A stretch of 64,000 nt of DNA. It comes from Streptomyces sp. AJS327 (GTDB lineage: Bacteria; Actinomycetota; Actinomycetes; Streptomycetales; Streptomycetaceae). How positions within the stretch are numbered: position 1 is the first letter of the stretch; every line of letters starts with the position of its first letter. Where the stretch lies: contig NZ_SKBR01000001.1 of the NCBI RefSeq assembly GCF_013450295.1, positions 1,996,501-2,060,500 of the forward strand, written 5' to 3'. The position numbers and the translations under genes are program-made. The notes beneath the pieces were generated by a model that worked only from the letters and a program-made list of their open reading frames with translations, did no database searches and was not told the DNA's origin. Positions 13,884-22,974 of this stretch are shown piece by piece.

Positions 13884-14243
13884 TCACGGACCGACTCGGC
13901 CCCGCCAGGGTTCGACCCGGACGACCGCGTCCAGCGGGAGCGGTCCGTAGAGGTGGGGGAAGAGGTCCTCGCCGCCCGGCACCGGCGGTTCCCAGCGCAC
14001 CGGCGCGGTCAGCGCCTCGCCGTCGATGACGAGCACCACCAGTTCGGCCGGATCGACCCGGGGCCCGGCCGTCTCGCCGTCCCCGTACAACAGCTCGGCG
14101 ACGGCGGGGAGTTGACGCGGCAGCGAGCAGTGGATGAACCCCACCTCGCGCAGCGTCCGGCCGCGCGTCGACATCTCGTACACGCCGTCCGCGCGGGCCG
14201 CCTCCCACACGGAGCGCTCGGTGATGTGCAGCAGCTCGGTCAT
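13884..14243 (-). CDS. DUF952 family protein
   Basis: 119 residues with the DUF952 signatures LLHITERSVWEAA, GFIHCSLPRQLPAVAE and FPHLYGPLPLDAV. The family is widespread and small; the fold is related to ADP-ribosyltransferase-like folds, but no function is established. ATG at 14241-14243. Convergent with the DCC gene. Confidence 0.9.
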   Translation of the reverse strand: MTELLHITERSVWEAARADGVYEMSTRGRTLREVGFIHCSLPRQLPAVAELLYGDGETAGPRVDPAELVVLVIDGEALTAPVRWEPPVPGGEDLFPHLYGPLPLDAVVRVEPWRGRVGP

Positions 14244-14577
14244 GCCCCGAGCCTAGGCGCTGGCTCCCGGACCGCCCCAAGGGCGCGTGCCCGGCACCGC
14301 GTCCCGGGCAACGTCCGTGCGCCCACCGGTCGTTGGCGCACCGCCCGCCCCCGGCGGCGGTCGCCACCGCGCTGACGGTCGACCGCCTGACGCGCGGGTG
14401 GCCGACGCGCTGAGAGGGGACGGACCGATGGGAGACGCGGGCGGGCGGTCGCGCGGTCCGGTGAACGCCGGGCGGTGAACCGGGGAGGGAATCTGACGGT
14501 ATGTCGACAGATCGGCTTGTCGTGCGGTGAGGGAGAGCCGGGGCGGAAGGGGATCCGCCCGGGTCCGGGCCCGCCGC
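14244..14577. other. Intergenic region, nothing recognised
   Basis: 334 bp between the DUF952 start and the end of the MFS gene (both minus strand). It holds the DUF952 promoter by position. A weak dyad CGACA...TGTCG lies near 14502-14521. I see no RNA or coding element. Confidence 0.4.
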
Positions 14578-16101
14578 TCACCCCGTCCCGTCGTCCGGGG
14601 CGGGCGTCTCGGGCGTCGGAGTCTGCCCGGTCGGCGGAGGGGGAGTGCGACCGGCCGGTCCCGCGCGCCCCGGCTGCCCGGGCGCCCGCTCCGTCCCCCG
14701 CCCGGGAGGGGGCGGGGCGACGGGGTCCCGCCCCGGTGCGACCTCCCGGTGGGTCCCCGGGCCACCGGCCGTCGCCACGTCCCGGCTCGCCGCCGTCCGC
14801 TGGGTCGGGGGGCCCGACTCCCCCGGCGTCGCGCCCGGTTCGGGACGCACCGCGCGCGGCGCGGGACGCAGCACCCCGGCCCCGGCTACCAGCCCGAACA
14901 GCAACGCCGTCACCAGCCCGAAGGAGAAGGTCAGCGAGGTCGTCTCGGCGATCCAGCCGACGGCCGCCGGAGCCGCCAGACCGGAGGCGTACGCCAGGGT
15001 GGCCACCCCGGCGATGGCCCGCGCGGGAGCCTCCGGCGCGGTCCGTCCGGCGGCGGCGAAACAGAGCGGGACCACCACCGCGATGCCGACCCCGACCAGG
15101 GCGAACCCGGCCACCGCGAGCGGCGGCGACTCCGCCGCCACCACCAGCGCCCCGCCCAGCGCCGCCACACCCCCGCTGGCCCGGACCGTCCGCACCGCCC
15201 CGAATCGCCGCACCGCCGCGTCCCCGGTGAACCGGGCGATCGCCATCGTGCAGGCGAACGCGGTGTAGGCGGCCGCGGCCAGGCCCGGACCCGCCCCGGT
15301 CACGTCCCGCAGGTAGATGCCGGACCAGTCCATCGAGGCGCCCTCCGCGAAGACGGCGCAGAAGCCCACCAGTCCGACGGCCAGCGCTCCCCGGGTGGGC
15401 GGCGCGAACCTCGGCGGCGCCGGGGCCGCGCCCTCCCCACCCTCCGCGGCGCTCGCGCCGGACGTGCCGGTCGCGCCCTCCGGCCCCGTCGTGCCGGTCG
15501 CGCCCTCCCCGCCGGGGGCCGCCGCGCCTCCCGGCACCCAGCGGCAGGCCACCACCCCGGCCACGGCCAACGCGGGCGCCACCAGGCTCAGATGGGCGGG
15601 GGCCGGCAGGCCGCCCTGCGCGGCCACCGCACCACCCGCGCCGCCGAGCAGCGCCCCCGCGCTCCACATGCCGTGCAGCCCGGACATCACCGAGCGCCCG
15701 TAGGCGTGCTCCACCCGCACCCCGTGGTCGTTCATCGCCACGTCCAGCAGCCCCAGCCCCGCCCCGTACACCAGCAACGCCAGGCAGAGCCAGCCCAGTC
15801 GGGGCGCGAGCGCGGGCAGCGGCAGAGCGGCGCAGCAGACCACGGTGAGCAACCGCAGGGAGCGGCGCGGACCCAGCCGGTGCGCCAGTCCCGCGGCGAG
15901 CGGCATCGCCGCCGAGGCGCCGACCGTCATGAAGACCAGGGCGAGCCCCAACCAGCCGGGGCTGAGCCCGAGATGCTCCCGCAGCCAGGGGATCCGGGTG
16001 GCGAAGCCGCCGCTCACCGTCCCGTGCACGGCGAAGACCGCGGCCACCGCGCGCCGGGCGAGCCGAGCCGGACGGTCCGGTACCGCACCGGACACGCGCA
16101 C
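14578..16101 (-). CDS. MFS transporter (YbjJ-like)
   Basis: About 507 residues with twelve predicted hydrophobic segments in two halves. The N-terminal half starts RAVAAVFAVHGTVSGGFATR and carries LALVFMTVGASAAMPLAAGL and an LAHRLGPRRSL loop 2-3 motif; the halves are joined by a Gly/Ala-rich cytoplasmic linker (~residues 205-245). The C-terminal ~75 residues are a Pro/Gly-rich tail after TM12. Substrate unknown. GTG start. Divergent from the riboflavin operon across 411 bp. Confidence 0.85.
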   Translation of the reverse strand: MRVSGAVPDRPARLARRAVAAVFAVHGTVSGGFATRIPWLREHLGLSPGWLGLALVFMTVGASAAMPLAAGLAHRLGPRRSLRLLTVVCCAALPLPALAPRLGWLCLALLVYGAGLGLLDVAMNDHGVRVEHAYGRSVMSGLHGMWSAGALLGGAGGAVAAQGGLPAPAHLSLVAPALAVAGVVACRWVPGGAAAPGGEGATGTTGPEGATGTSGASAAEGGEGAAPAPPRFAPPTRGALAVGLVGFCAVFAEGASMDWSGIYLRDVTGAGPGLAAAAYTAFACTMAIARFTGDAAVRRFGAVRTVRASGGVAALGGALVVAAESPPLAVAGFALVGVGIAVVVPLCFAAAGRTAPEAPARAIAGVATLAYASGLAAPAAVGWIAETTSLTFSFGLVTALLFGLVAGAGVLRPAPRAVRPEPGATPGESGPPTQRTAASRDVATAGGPGTHREVAPGRDPVAPPPPGRGTERAPGQPGRAGPAGRTPPPPTGQTPTPETPAPDDGTG

Positions 16102-16260
16102 CCCCTCCCTGGCCGCCGCGCGACCCCGCCTGTTCCCGTACTCGCTCGCCCGTACCCGTCACGCGTGCGCGTCCCCGCGCCCGTACGCCGTCCCGGGATC
16201 CCCGGTTCGGCGGCCCCGTCGCGGCGACACACGCCTCCCGGGACCAGCGCCTTTCCCCTC

Positions 16261-16286
16261 ACGACCGGTCGTGACCGGTCGTGACC
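16261..16286. repeat. Tandem GACCGGTCGT repeats upstream of the MFS gene (in gap 16102-16512)
   Basis: The decamer GACCGGTCGT occurs twice back to back (16263-16272, 16273-16282), followed by a partial GACC, and the first unit sits in the 12-bp palindrome ACGACCGGTCGT. It lies ~160 bp upstream of the MFS start and ~230 bp upstream of the riboswitch, and might be a repressor operator. Nothing else in the 411-bp gap is recognised. Confidence 0.35.
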
Positions 16287-16512
16287 GCCGGTGTTCATGT
16301 GTGCCCAGTACGTGGCGCGGCCACGCCCCGCACGGCGGGAGCCCGCCCAGCCCCGGCCCGCCGGTACCCGCCCTCGTTCCCGCCCCGTCGCCGCACGCAC
16401 CGCGCTGAGCTGCGACGCGACCGGGACCGTGCTGTGAGTGAGCCCACAGCGGGGGCCGGTATGCGACAGCTCACCCCGTGGCAGACTGGAGGGGTACTCG
16501 TGACGCCACACA

Positions 16513-16639
16513 GCGCACTCCGGGGTCGGTGCAATTCCGAACCGGCGGTTACAGTCCGCGACCCGATCGCCGCCAGCGACCGGTTGACCAGGTGAGATTC
16601 CTGGACCGACGGTGAAAGTCCGGATGGGAGGCAGTGCGC
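16513..16639 (+). promoter_or_regulatory. FMN riboswitch (RFN element)
   Basis: Conserved RFN blocks are present in order: GGGGTCGGTGCAATTCCGAA, CCGGCGGTTACAGTCCGCGA, GACCAGGTGAGATTCCTGG, CCGACGGTGAAAGTCCGGAT and GGGAGGCAGTGCGC. The closing helix P1 is a perfect 7-bp pairing of GCGCACT (16513-16519) with AGTGCGC (16633-16639). The family binds FMN and turns off riboflavin synthesis and uptake genes. It lies upstream of ribD-ribE-ribM-ribBA-ribH. Confidence 0.96.
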
Positions 16640-16750
16640 GGCGGGCAGGTTTCGGGTACACCGCCCTTCCGTGGTGCCCCCAGCGCACCCGTGCGGTGGT
16701 GTACCTCCGGGCTTCCCAGCCCTCTTCCGCGCCCGTCCGAACGAGCCCCG

Positions 16751-16790
16751 GAGTCCGTGCCCGACCAGGCAGGAGGACTCAGGTGGGCAC
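16751..16790 (+). promoter_or_regulatory. Candidate riboswitch expression platform over the ribD ribosome site
   Basis: GAGTCC (16751-16756) can pair with GGACTC (16775-16780), which includes part of the AGGAGG Shine-Dalgarno. GTGCCC (16757-16762) can pair with GGGCAC (16785-16790), just after the GTG start. The pairings cross, so they would be alternatives or a pseudoknot. Another 8-bp helix, GGTACACC (16655-16662) with GGTGTACC (16698-16705), lies between the aptamer and this element. This suggests translational control; inferred from pairing only. Confidence 0.45.
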
Positions 16791-17949
16791 CCACTCCGCG
16801 GCCACGCCGCTCGCGCAGACCGAGCGCGCCGCGATGCTCCGCGCCATCGCCCTCGCCGCCCGGGGACTCGGATTCACCAGCCCGAACCCGGTGGTCGGCT
16901 GCGTGGTGCTGGACCGGCGGGGACGCACCGTGGGCGAGGGCTGGCACCAGCGCGCGGGCGGTCCGCACGCCGAGATCCACGCGCTCGCCGAGGCGGGCGA
17001 GGACGCGGCCGGAGGCACCGCCGTCGTCACCCTCGAACCCTGTGACCACACCGGCCGCACCGGCCCCTGCTCGCGGGCGCTGATCGACGCCGGGATCGCC
17101 CGGGTCGTCTACGCGGTCGCCGACCCCGGCGCCGGTGGCGGCGGCGCCCGCACCCTCACCGCCGCCGGCGTGCGCGTCGAGGGCGGCCTGCTGGAGGCCG
17201 AGGCGGCGGCGGGCAACGCCAGCTGGCTGACCTCGGTGCTCCGCCAACGTCCCCATGTGACCTGGAAGTACGCCGCGACGCTGGACGGCCGCACCGCCGC
17301 CGCCGACGGCTCCAGCCGCTGGATCACCTCCGAGGAGGCCCGGGCCGACGTCCACCGGCTGCGCGCGGAGTCCGACGCGGTGCTCGTCGGGTCCGGTACC
17401 GCTCGCGCGGACGACCCGCACCTCGCGGCCCGGGGCGTTCCCGGCGCCGCCCAGCCGCTCCGGGTGGTGCTCGACACCGAGGGCACGACGGTGCGCCCCG
17501 GCGCCCGGGTGCTGGACGACGCGGCGCCCACCCTGATCGCGGTGGCCGCCGACGCGCCCGCCGGGGAACTCACGGCGGCGGGCGTCGAGTTGCTGCGGCT
17601 GCCACGCGCCGAGGGCACCGGGCTCGACCTCCCGGCGCTCCTCACCGGGCTGCACGCGCGCGGGGTGCGCTCCGTGCTGGTGGAGGGCGGCGCCACGCTG
17701 GCCGCGGCCCTCGTCGCGGCCCGGCTGGTCGACCGGGTGATCGGCTACCTCGCCCCCGTCCTGCTCGGCGACGGCCCGGCCGCGCTCGGCCCCGCCGGAA
17801 TCACCACCATCGCGCAGGCGCCGCGGCTCACGCTGACCGAGTGCGAGCGCCTCGGCCCCGACGTCCGGATCACCGCCGCTCCCGATCCGCCCACGTGGTC
17901 CGTCCCCGCCACACCGCCCGCCGCCCCCACCCGTACCGAGGAGTCCTGA
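16783..17949 (+). CDS. ribD: Bifunctional riboflavin deaminase/reductase RibD
   Basis: Second and third steps of riboflavin synthesis. The N-terminal deaminase has zinc ligands in HAEIHALAEAG and LEPCDHTGRTGPCSRAL; the C-terminal NADPH reductase has TWKYAATLDGRTAA, SRWITSEEARADVHRLRAE, DAVLVGSGTARADDP and VLVEGGATLAAALV. GTG 16783 is the start because AGGAGG lies six bases before it; the frame is open upstream into the riboswitch, but that part is not protein. It ends with a Pro/Thr-rich tail. The stop codon directly abuts the ribE start, so the two are one operon. Confidence 0.95.
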   Translation: MGTHSAATPLAQTERAAMLRAIALAARGLGFTSPNPVVGCVVLDRRGRTVGEGWHQRAGGPHAEIHALAEAGEDAAGGTAVVTLEPCDHTGRTGPCSRALIDAGIARVVYAVADPGAGGGGARTLTAAGVRVEGGLLEAEAAAGNASWLTSVLRQRPHVTWKYAATLDGRTAAADGSSRWITSEEARADVHRLRAESDAVLVGSGTARADDPHLAARGVPGAAQPLRVVLDTEGTTVRPGARVLDDAAPTLIAVAADAPAGELTAAGVELLRLPRAEGTGLDLPALLTGLHARGVRSVLVEGGATLAAALVAARLVDRVIGYLAPVLLGDGPAALGPAGITTIAQAPRLTLTECERLGPDVRITAAPDPPTWSVPATPPAAPTRTEES

Positions 17950-18579
17950 GTGTTCACCGGCATTGTCGAAGAGCTGGGCGAGGTCGTCGAGATCGCCGCC
18001 CTGGAGGGCCCGGAGGGCGTCAGCCGGTTCCGGTTCCACGGGCCGCGCGTCACGGAGGGGGTGCGGCACGGCGACTCCATCGCGGTCAACGGCGCCTGCC
18101 TGACCGTGGTGGAGGCGGCGGACGGCGGGTTCACCGCCGACGTGATCGCCGAGACCCTGCGCCGTACCGCGCTCGGGGCGCTGACCGTCGGCTCCCGCGT
18201 CAACCTGGAGCGGCCGATGACACTCGGCGGACGGCTCGACGGCCACCTGGTGCAGGGCCACGTGGACGGCACCGGAACCGTGGCCGCGCTCGGCGCGGAC
18301 GGAGTGCTGCGCGTGGAACTCCCCGCCGAACTCGCCCGGTACGTGGTGGAGAAGGGCTCCATCGCGATCGACGGCGTCAGCCTCACCGTGGTGGAGGCGG
18401 GGGAGCGGCACCTCACCGTCGGCCTGATCCCCACCACGCTGGAGCTCACCAACCTGGGCGGCAAACGGCCCGGTGACCCCGTCAACCTGGAGACGGACGT
18501 GCTGGCCAAGTACGTCGAGCGGCTCCTCGGCCCCGCCGGGCACGCGGTGGCCGGCCGCGCCGGACGGGAGGCCGTGTGA
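17950..18579 (+). CDS. ribE: Riboflavin synthase
   Basis: Dismutates two 6,7-dimethyl-8-ribityllumazine molecules to riboflavin. Begins [12 protein letters not shown] and contains the two internal lumazine-binding repeats, each with its conserved strand: [15 protein letters not shown] and [15 protein letters not shown], plus the [12 protein letters not shown] loop. 209 residues, normal length. GTG start immediately after the ribD stop; its own TGA overlaps the ribM start, indicating translational coupling. Confidence 0.96.
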   Translation: MFTGIVEELGEVVEIAALEGPEGVSRFRFHGPRVTEGVRHGDSIAVNGACLTVVEAADGGFTADVIAETLRRTALGALTVGSRVNLERPMTLGGRLDGHLVQGHVDGTGTVAALGADGVLRVELPAELARYVVEKGSIAIDGVSLTVVEAGERHLTVGLIPTTLELTNLGGKRPGDPVNLETDVLAKYVERLLGPAGHAVAGRAGREAV

Positions 18580-19250
18580 TGGGCACCCTGAACTGGCTCA
18601 ACCAGGAGGCGTTCGCCGCCTTCGGGCAGCGCGTCATCTGGTCCGACATGCTCGGCAACTCCCTCGGCCTGCTGGCCCTGGCGCTGGGCTGGCGCCGTTC
18701 CATGCTGACCTGGCCCGCGCAGCTGCTGGCCGGGCTGATCCTGGTAGCGGCCTACGGCTCGGCCCAACTCGGCGGCGGTGTCGGCAAGCAGATCATCGTC
18801 GTCGTCGTGGCCGTCTGGGGCTGGCGGCAGTGGCGGACGGGGATGCGCGAGACCGAGGACGGCACGCTCAGCGTCCGCTTCGCCACCTGGCGGGAGCGTG
18901 GCGCGCTGCTCGCGGGCACGGCCGTCGGAACGCTGGCGGTGGGCGGGCTGTTCGTGCTGCTGCCCACGCTCTCCTGGAACCCGTGGCCGGACGCCTACAT
19001 CTTCGTCGGGACGCTCGCCGCGATGGTCGCCCAGGCCCGCGGCCTCGTCGAGTTCTGGTTCGCCTGGCTGCTGGTCGACCTGGTCGGTGTGCCGCTGTCG
19101 TTCAGCAGCGGGCTGGCCTTCTCCGGCCTCGTCTACCTGATCTACCTCGGCCTGGTGCTGTGGGGCCTGCGCGCCTGGTGGCTGCGGTCCCGCGCCGAGA
19201 CCGTACGGGCCCCGTCCGCGGAGCCCGCCATGGAAGGAGTACGCGCATGA
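18579..19250 (+). CDS. ribM: Riboflavin transporter RibM (PnuC superfamily)
   Basis: Polytopic membrane protein of about 223 residues with several hydrophobic helices (for example [56 protein letters not shown]). It belongs to the PnuC superfamily, but its place between ribE and ribBA matches RibM, shown in S. davawensis to import riboflavin/roseoflavin. A nicotinamide riboside substrate cannot be excluded by sequence alone. ATG 18579 preferred (GGGAGG seven bases before; GTG 18576 is an alternative). Its stop overlaps the ribBA start in ATGA. Confidence 0.85.
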   Translation: MGTLNWLNQEAFAAFGQRVIWSDMLGNSLGLLALALGWRRSMLTWPAQLLAGLILVAAYGSAQLGGGVGKQIIVVVVAVWGWRQWRTGMRETEDGTLSVRFATWRERGALLAGTAVGTLAVGGLFVLLPTLSWNPWPDAYIFVGTLAAMVAQARGLVEFWFAWLLVDLVGVPLSFSSGLAFSGLVYLIYLGLVLWGLRAWWLRSRAETVRAPSAEPAMEGVRA

Positions 19251-20551
19251 CGGCAGACACCCGGCCGGGCGGTCCCGTGGCCGTCCCGGCGGACGGCGGA
19301 CCGGCACTGGACCCGGTGGAGCGGGCGGTGCGCGATATCGCCCTCGGCCGCCCCGTGGTGGTGGTGGACGACGAGAGCCGCGAGAACGAGGGTGACCTGG
19401 TGGTGGCCGCCGAGAAGGCCACCCCCGAGGTGGTCGCGTTCATGATGAGCGAGTGCCGCGGGCTCATCTGCACCCCGATGGAGCCCGCCGACATCGACCG
19501 GCTCGGGCTGCCGCAGATGGTCGAGGACAACACCGAGTCCATGGGCACCGCCTTCACCGTCTCCGTCGACGCCTCCCCCGAGTACGGCGTGACCACCGGT
19601 ATCTCCGCCGCCGACCGCTCGGCCACCATCCGGCTGCTCGCCGACCCGGCGGCCGGTCCCGCCCACTTCGTGCGGCCCGGCCACGTCTTCCCGCTGCGCG
19701 CCCGGCCCGGCGGCGTGCTGGCCCGCAGCGGACACACCGAGGCCGCGACCGATCTGGCCCGGCTCGCCGGGCTGCGCCCCGCCGCCGCGATCGTGGAGAT
19801 CGCGGCGGAGGACGGCACCATGCTGCGCCTGCCCGAGCTGGTGCCCTTCGCCCGCAAGCACGGCCTGGCGATCATCTCCATCGAGGACCTGACCGCCTAC
19901 CGCCGCCGGGCCGAGCCGACCGTGCGCCGGGAGGCCGAGACGACGCTGCCCACCGAGGCCGGGGAGTTCCGCGCCTACGGCTACCGCTCCACCACCGACG
20001 GAGTCGAGCACATCGCGCTGGTCGCGGGCGACCCCACGTTCGACGACGGCGAGAACGTGCTGGTCCGGGTGCACTCCGAGTGCCTCACCGGGGACGTCTT
20101 CCACTCGCTGCGCTGTGACTGCGGCCCGCAGCTGCGCGCGTCGCTGGACCGGGTCCGGCAGGAGGGGCGCGGCGTGGTGCTCTACCTCCGTGGCCACGAG
20201 GGGCGCGGTATCGGCCTGCTGTCCAAACTGCGCGCCTACGAACTCCAGGAGCTGGGGCACGACACCCTGGACGCCAACCTGGAGCTGGGGCTCCCGGCGG
20301 ACGCCCGCGACTACGGCGCCGCGGCGCAGATCCTGCTCGACCTCGGGGTGCGCTCCCTCCGGCTGATCACCAACAACCCGGAGAAGACCGCCGCCATGGT
20401 GCGGCACGGGCTGCGCGTCGTCGGGCGTGAACCGCTGCCCGTCCACGCCGGTGAGCACAACCTGCGCTACCTGCGGACCAAACGCGACCGAATGGGCCAC
20501 GACCTGCCCTGGCTGGAGTCCGACCCGGTCTCCGTCTGCCGCAGCCAGTAG
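19247..20551 (+). CDS. ribBA: Bifunctional 3,4-DHBP synthase / GTP cyclohydrolase II
   Basis: Supplies both precursors of riboflavin. The RibB half (residues ~20-215) has [20 protein letters not shown]-type phosphate contacts in [14 protein letters not shown] and the [13 protein letters not shown] segment. The RibA half has [20 protein letters not shown] (zinc cysteines) and [13 protein letters not shown] (catalytic Arg/Asp region). 434 residues; both active sites look intact. ATG at 19247 overlaps the ribM stop by four bases and follows GAAGGAG. Confidence 0.96.
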   Translation: MTADTRPGGPVAVPADGGPALDPVERAVRDIALGRPVVVVDDESRENEGDLVVAAEKATPEVVAFMMSECRGLICTPMEPADIDRLGLPQMVEDNTESMGTAFTVSVDASPEYGVTTGISAADRSATIRLLADPAAGPAHFVRPGHVFPLRARPGGVLARSGHTEAATDLARLAGLRPAAAIVEIAAEDGTMLRLPELVPFARKHGLAIISIEDLTAYRRRAEPTVRREAETTLPTEAGEFRAYGYRSTTDGVEHIALVAGDPTFDDGENVLVRVHSECLTGDVFHSLRCDCGPQLRASLDRVRQEGRGVVLYLRGHEGRGIGLLSKLRAYELQELGHDTLDANLELGLPADARDYGAAAQILLDLGVRSLRLITNNPEKTAAMVRHGLRVVGREPLPVHAGEHNLRYLRTKRDRMGHDLPWLESDPVSVCRSQ

Positions 20552-21166
<615 letters not shown>

Positions 21167-21228
21167 CCTCCCGTATCGCCGACCCTCGCGCCGTCCGGGC
21201 CGCGCCGACCACGTAGGGTGAGACCACC

Positions 21229-21501
21229 ATGGCGAACAAGACATTCGACGAGCTCTTCGTCGAGCTCCAGCACAAGGCCGCCACCGGCGACCCCATCACC
21301 TCGCGCACCGCCGAGCTGGTGGCGCAGGGGGTCCACGCGATCGGCAAGAAGGTCGTCGAGGAGGCCGCCGAGGTGTGGATGGCCGCCGAGTACGAGGGCG
21401 AGGAGCGCACCGCGGAGGAGATCTCCCAGCTGCTCTACCACCTCCAGGTGCTGATGGTCGCCCGTGGTCTCACCCCCGAGGACGTATACGCTCACCTCTG
21501 A
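21229..21501 (+). CDS. hisE: Phosphoribosyl-ATP diphosphatase
   Basis: Second step of histidine synthesis. 90 residues, all-alpha MazG-like fold, with [13 protein letters not shown], the metal-binding [14 protein letters not shown] helix and [19 protein letters not shown]. Lies 62 bp after ribH and 86 bp before hisG on the same strand; hisE-hisG is the normal actinobacterial pair. Confidence 0.96.
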   Translation: MANKTFDELFVELQHKAATGDPITSRTAELVAQGVHAIGKKVVEEAAEVWMAAEYEGEERTAEEISQLLYHLQVLMVARGLTPEDVYAHL

Positions 21502-21587
21502 GCGTCCGCCCCGCCGCCGGCGGTCGCCTCCCCGTCACCCGCACCACCCGCACCACCCTCACCACCAACGCGAAGGAAGCCCGTCCC

Positions 21588-22436
21588 ATGCTGCGCATCG
21601 CCGTCCCCAACAAGGGTTCTCTCTCCGAGCCTGCGTCGGCGATGCTCCATGAGGCGGGGTACGAGCAGCGCAAGGACCGCCGCGAACTCGTCCTGGTGGA
21701 CAGCGAGAACGAGGTCGAGTTCTTCTTCCTCCGCCCCCGCGACATCGCGGTCTACGTCGGCTCCGGCAAGCTCGACATCGGCATCACCGGCCGGGACCTG
21801 CTGCGGGACTCCGGGGCGCGGGCCGAGGAGATCCTGGAACTCGGCTTCGCCGGGTCCACCCTCCGCTACGCCACCCTCCCCGGCACGGCGACGGACGTCC
21901 GCGAGTTCTCCGGGAGGACTATCGCGACCTCCTTCTCCGGACTGGTCCGGTGGCACCTCGCGGAACAGGGCGTGGACGCCTCGGTCGTGCACCTGGACGG
22001 CGCGGTGGAGACCGCGATCCAGCTGGGCGTCGCCGAGATCATCGCCGACGTGGTGGAGACCGGCACCACGCTGCGGAACGCCGGGCTGGAGGTGATCAGC
22101 GAGCCGATCCTGCACTCCGAGGCGGTGGTCATCCGCGGCGTCGACGCCGACGGCTCCGACCCGAAGGTGGCGCAGTTCCTCCGCCGCATGCAGGGCGTCC
22201 TCGTCGCCCGCCGCTACGTGATGATGGACTACGACATCCGCGCCGAGTACCTGGAGCGCGCCGTGACCCTCACTCCCGGACTGGAGTCCCCCACCATCTC
22301 CCCGCTGCACGACCAGGGCTGGGTGGCGGTCCGCTCCATGGTCCGCACCAAGGAGGCGCAGCGCATCATGGACGACCTCTACGAACTCGGCGCGCGGGCC
22401 ATCCTGACCACCGGTATCCACGCCTGCCGCCTCTGA
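21588..22436 (+). CDS. hisG: ATP phosphoribosyltransferase, long form
   Basis: First step of histidine synthesis. 282 residues, the long form with the C-terminal regulatory domain, so feedback inhibition by histidine is expected. Signatures: MLRIAVPNKGSLSEPA, YVGSGKLDIGITGRDLL, and the PRPP loop in EIIADVVETGTTLRNAGL. The C-terminal domain includes TISPLHDQGWVAVRSMV. ATG 21588 follows GAAGGAAG. Confidence 0.97.
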   Translation: MLRIAVPNKGSLSEPASAMLHEAGYEQRKDRRELVLVDSENEVEFFFLRPRDIAVYVGSGKLDIGITGRDLLRDSGARAEEILELGFAGSTLRYATLPGTATDVREFSGRTIATSFSGLVRWHLAEQGVDASVVHLDGAVETAIQLGVAEIIADVVETGTTLRNAGLEVISEPILHSEAVVIRGVDADGSDPKVAQFLRRMQGVLVARRYVMMDYDIRAEYLERAVTLTPGLESPTISPLHDQGWVAVRSMVRTKEAQRIMDDLYELGARAILTTGIHACRL

Positions 22437-22469
22437 GCCACCCGGCAGCCCGAACCCCAGGACCACGCC

Positions 22470-22916
22470 ATGACCGAACCCCCCGGGCTCCCCGTCACCT
22501 TCCGCCCGACCCGCACCCGCGTCGTCCTGCTCAGCGCCGGAGCGGTGCTGTGCGCCGTGCTCGTCGGTCTCGGGCTGGTCCTCCAGGCGAGCGCGGGGGA
22601 GCGGATCAGCTTCGCGGTCACCGGGCTGCTCTTCCTCGGCGTCCTCACGCTCCTCGCCCGCCCGCGCGTGACGGCGGACGAGCGCGGGGTGACCGTCGTC
22701 AACCTGACCACCACCCGCACGCTCGCCTGGGCCGAGGTGCTCCGCGTCAACCTGCGGCAGGGCGACCCCTGGGTCTCGCTGGACCTCTCCGACGGCACCA
22801 GCCTCCCGGCCATGGGCATCCAGCCCGGCATCGCCCGGGAGCAGGCGGTCAGCGACGCCAACGCGCTCCGCGCGCTCGCCGAACGGCACGGAACCGGCCA
22901 GGAACACCCCCACTGA
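22470..22916 (+). CDS. Small PH-domain membrane protein
   Basis: 148 residues: two membrane helices (about 18-40 and 46-64) followed by a cytoplasmic bacterial PH-like domain (RVTADERGVTVVNLTTTRTL, then AWAEVLRVNL). This resembles the CFP-6-like PH proteins found next to hisG in actinobacteria; function unknown. It lies 33 bp after hisG, probably co-transcribed. Convergent with the AAA+ gene. Confidence 0.85.
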   Translation: MTEPPGLPVTFRPTRTRVVLLSAGAVLCAVLVGLGLVLQASAGERISFAVTGLLFLGVLTLLARPRVTADERGVTVVNLTTTRTLAWAEVLRVNLRQGDPWVSLDLSDGTSLPAMGIQPGIAREQAVSDANALRALAERHGTGQEHPH

Positions 22917-22974
22917 CCCCACCCCGCCGCCCGGACCGGCCGCTCCACGCGCCCCGACGGGCACCCCCGGCCGG

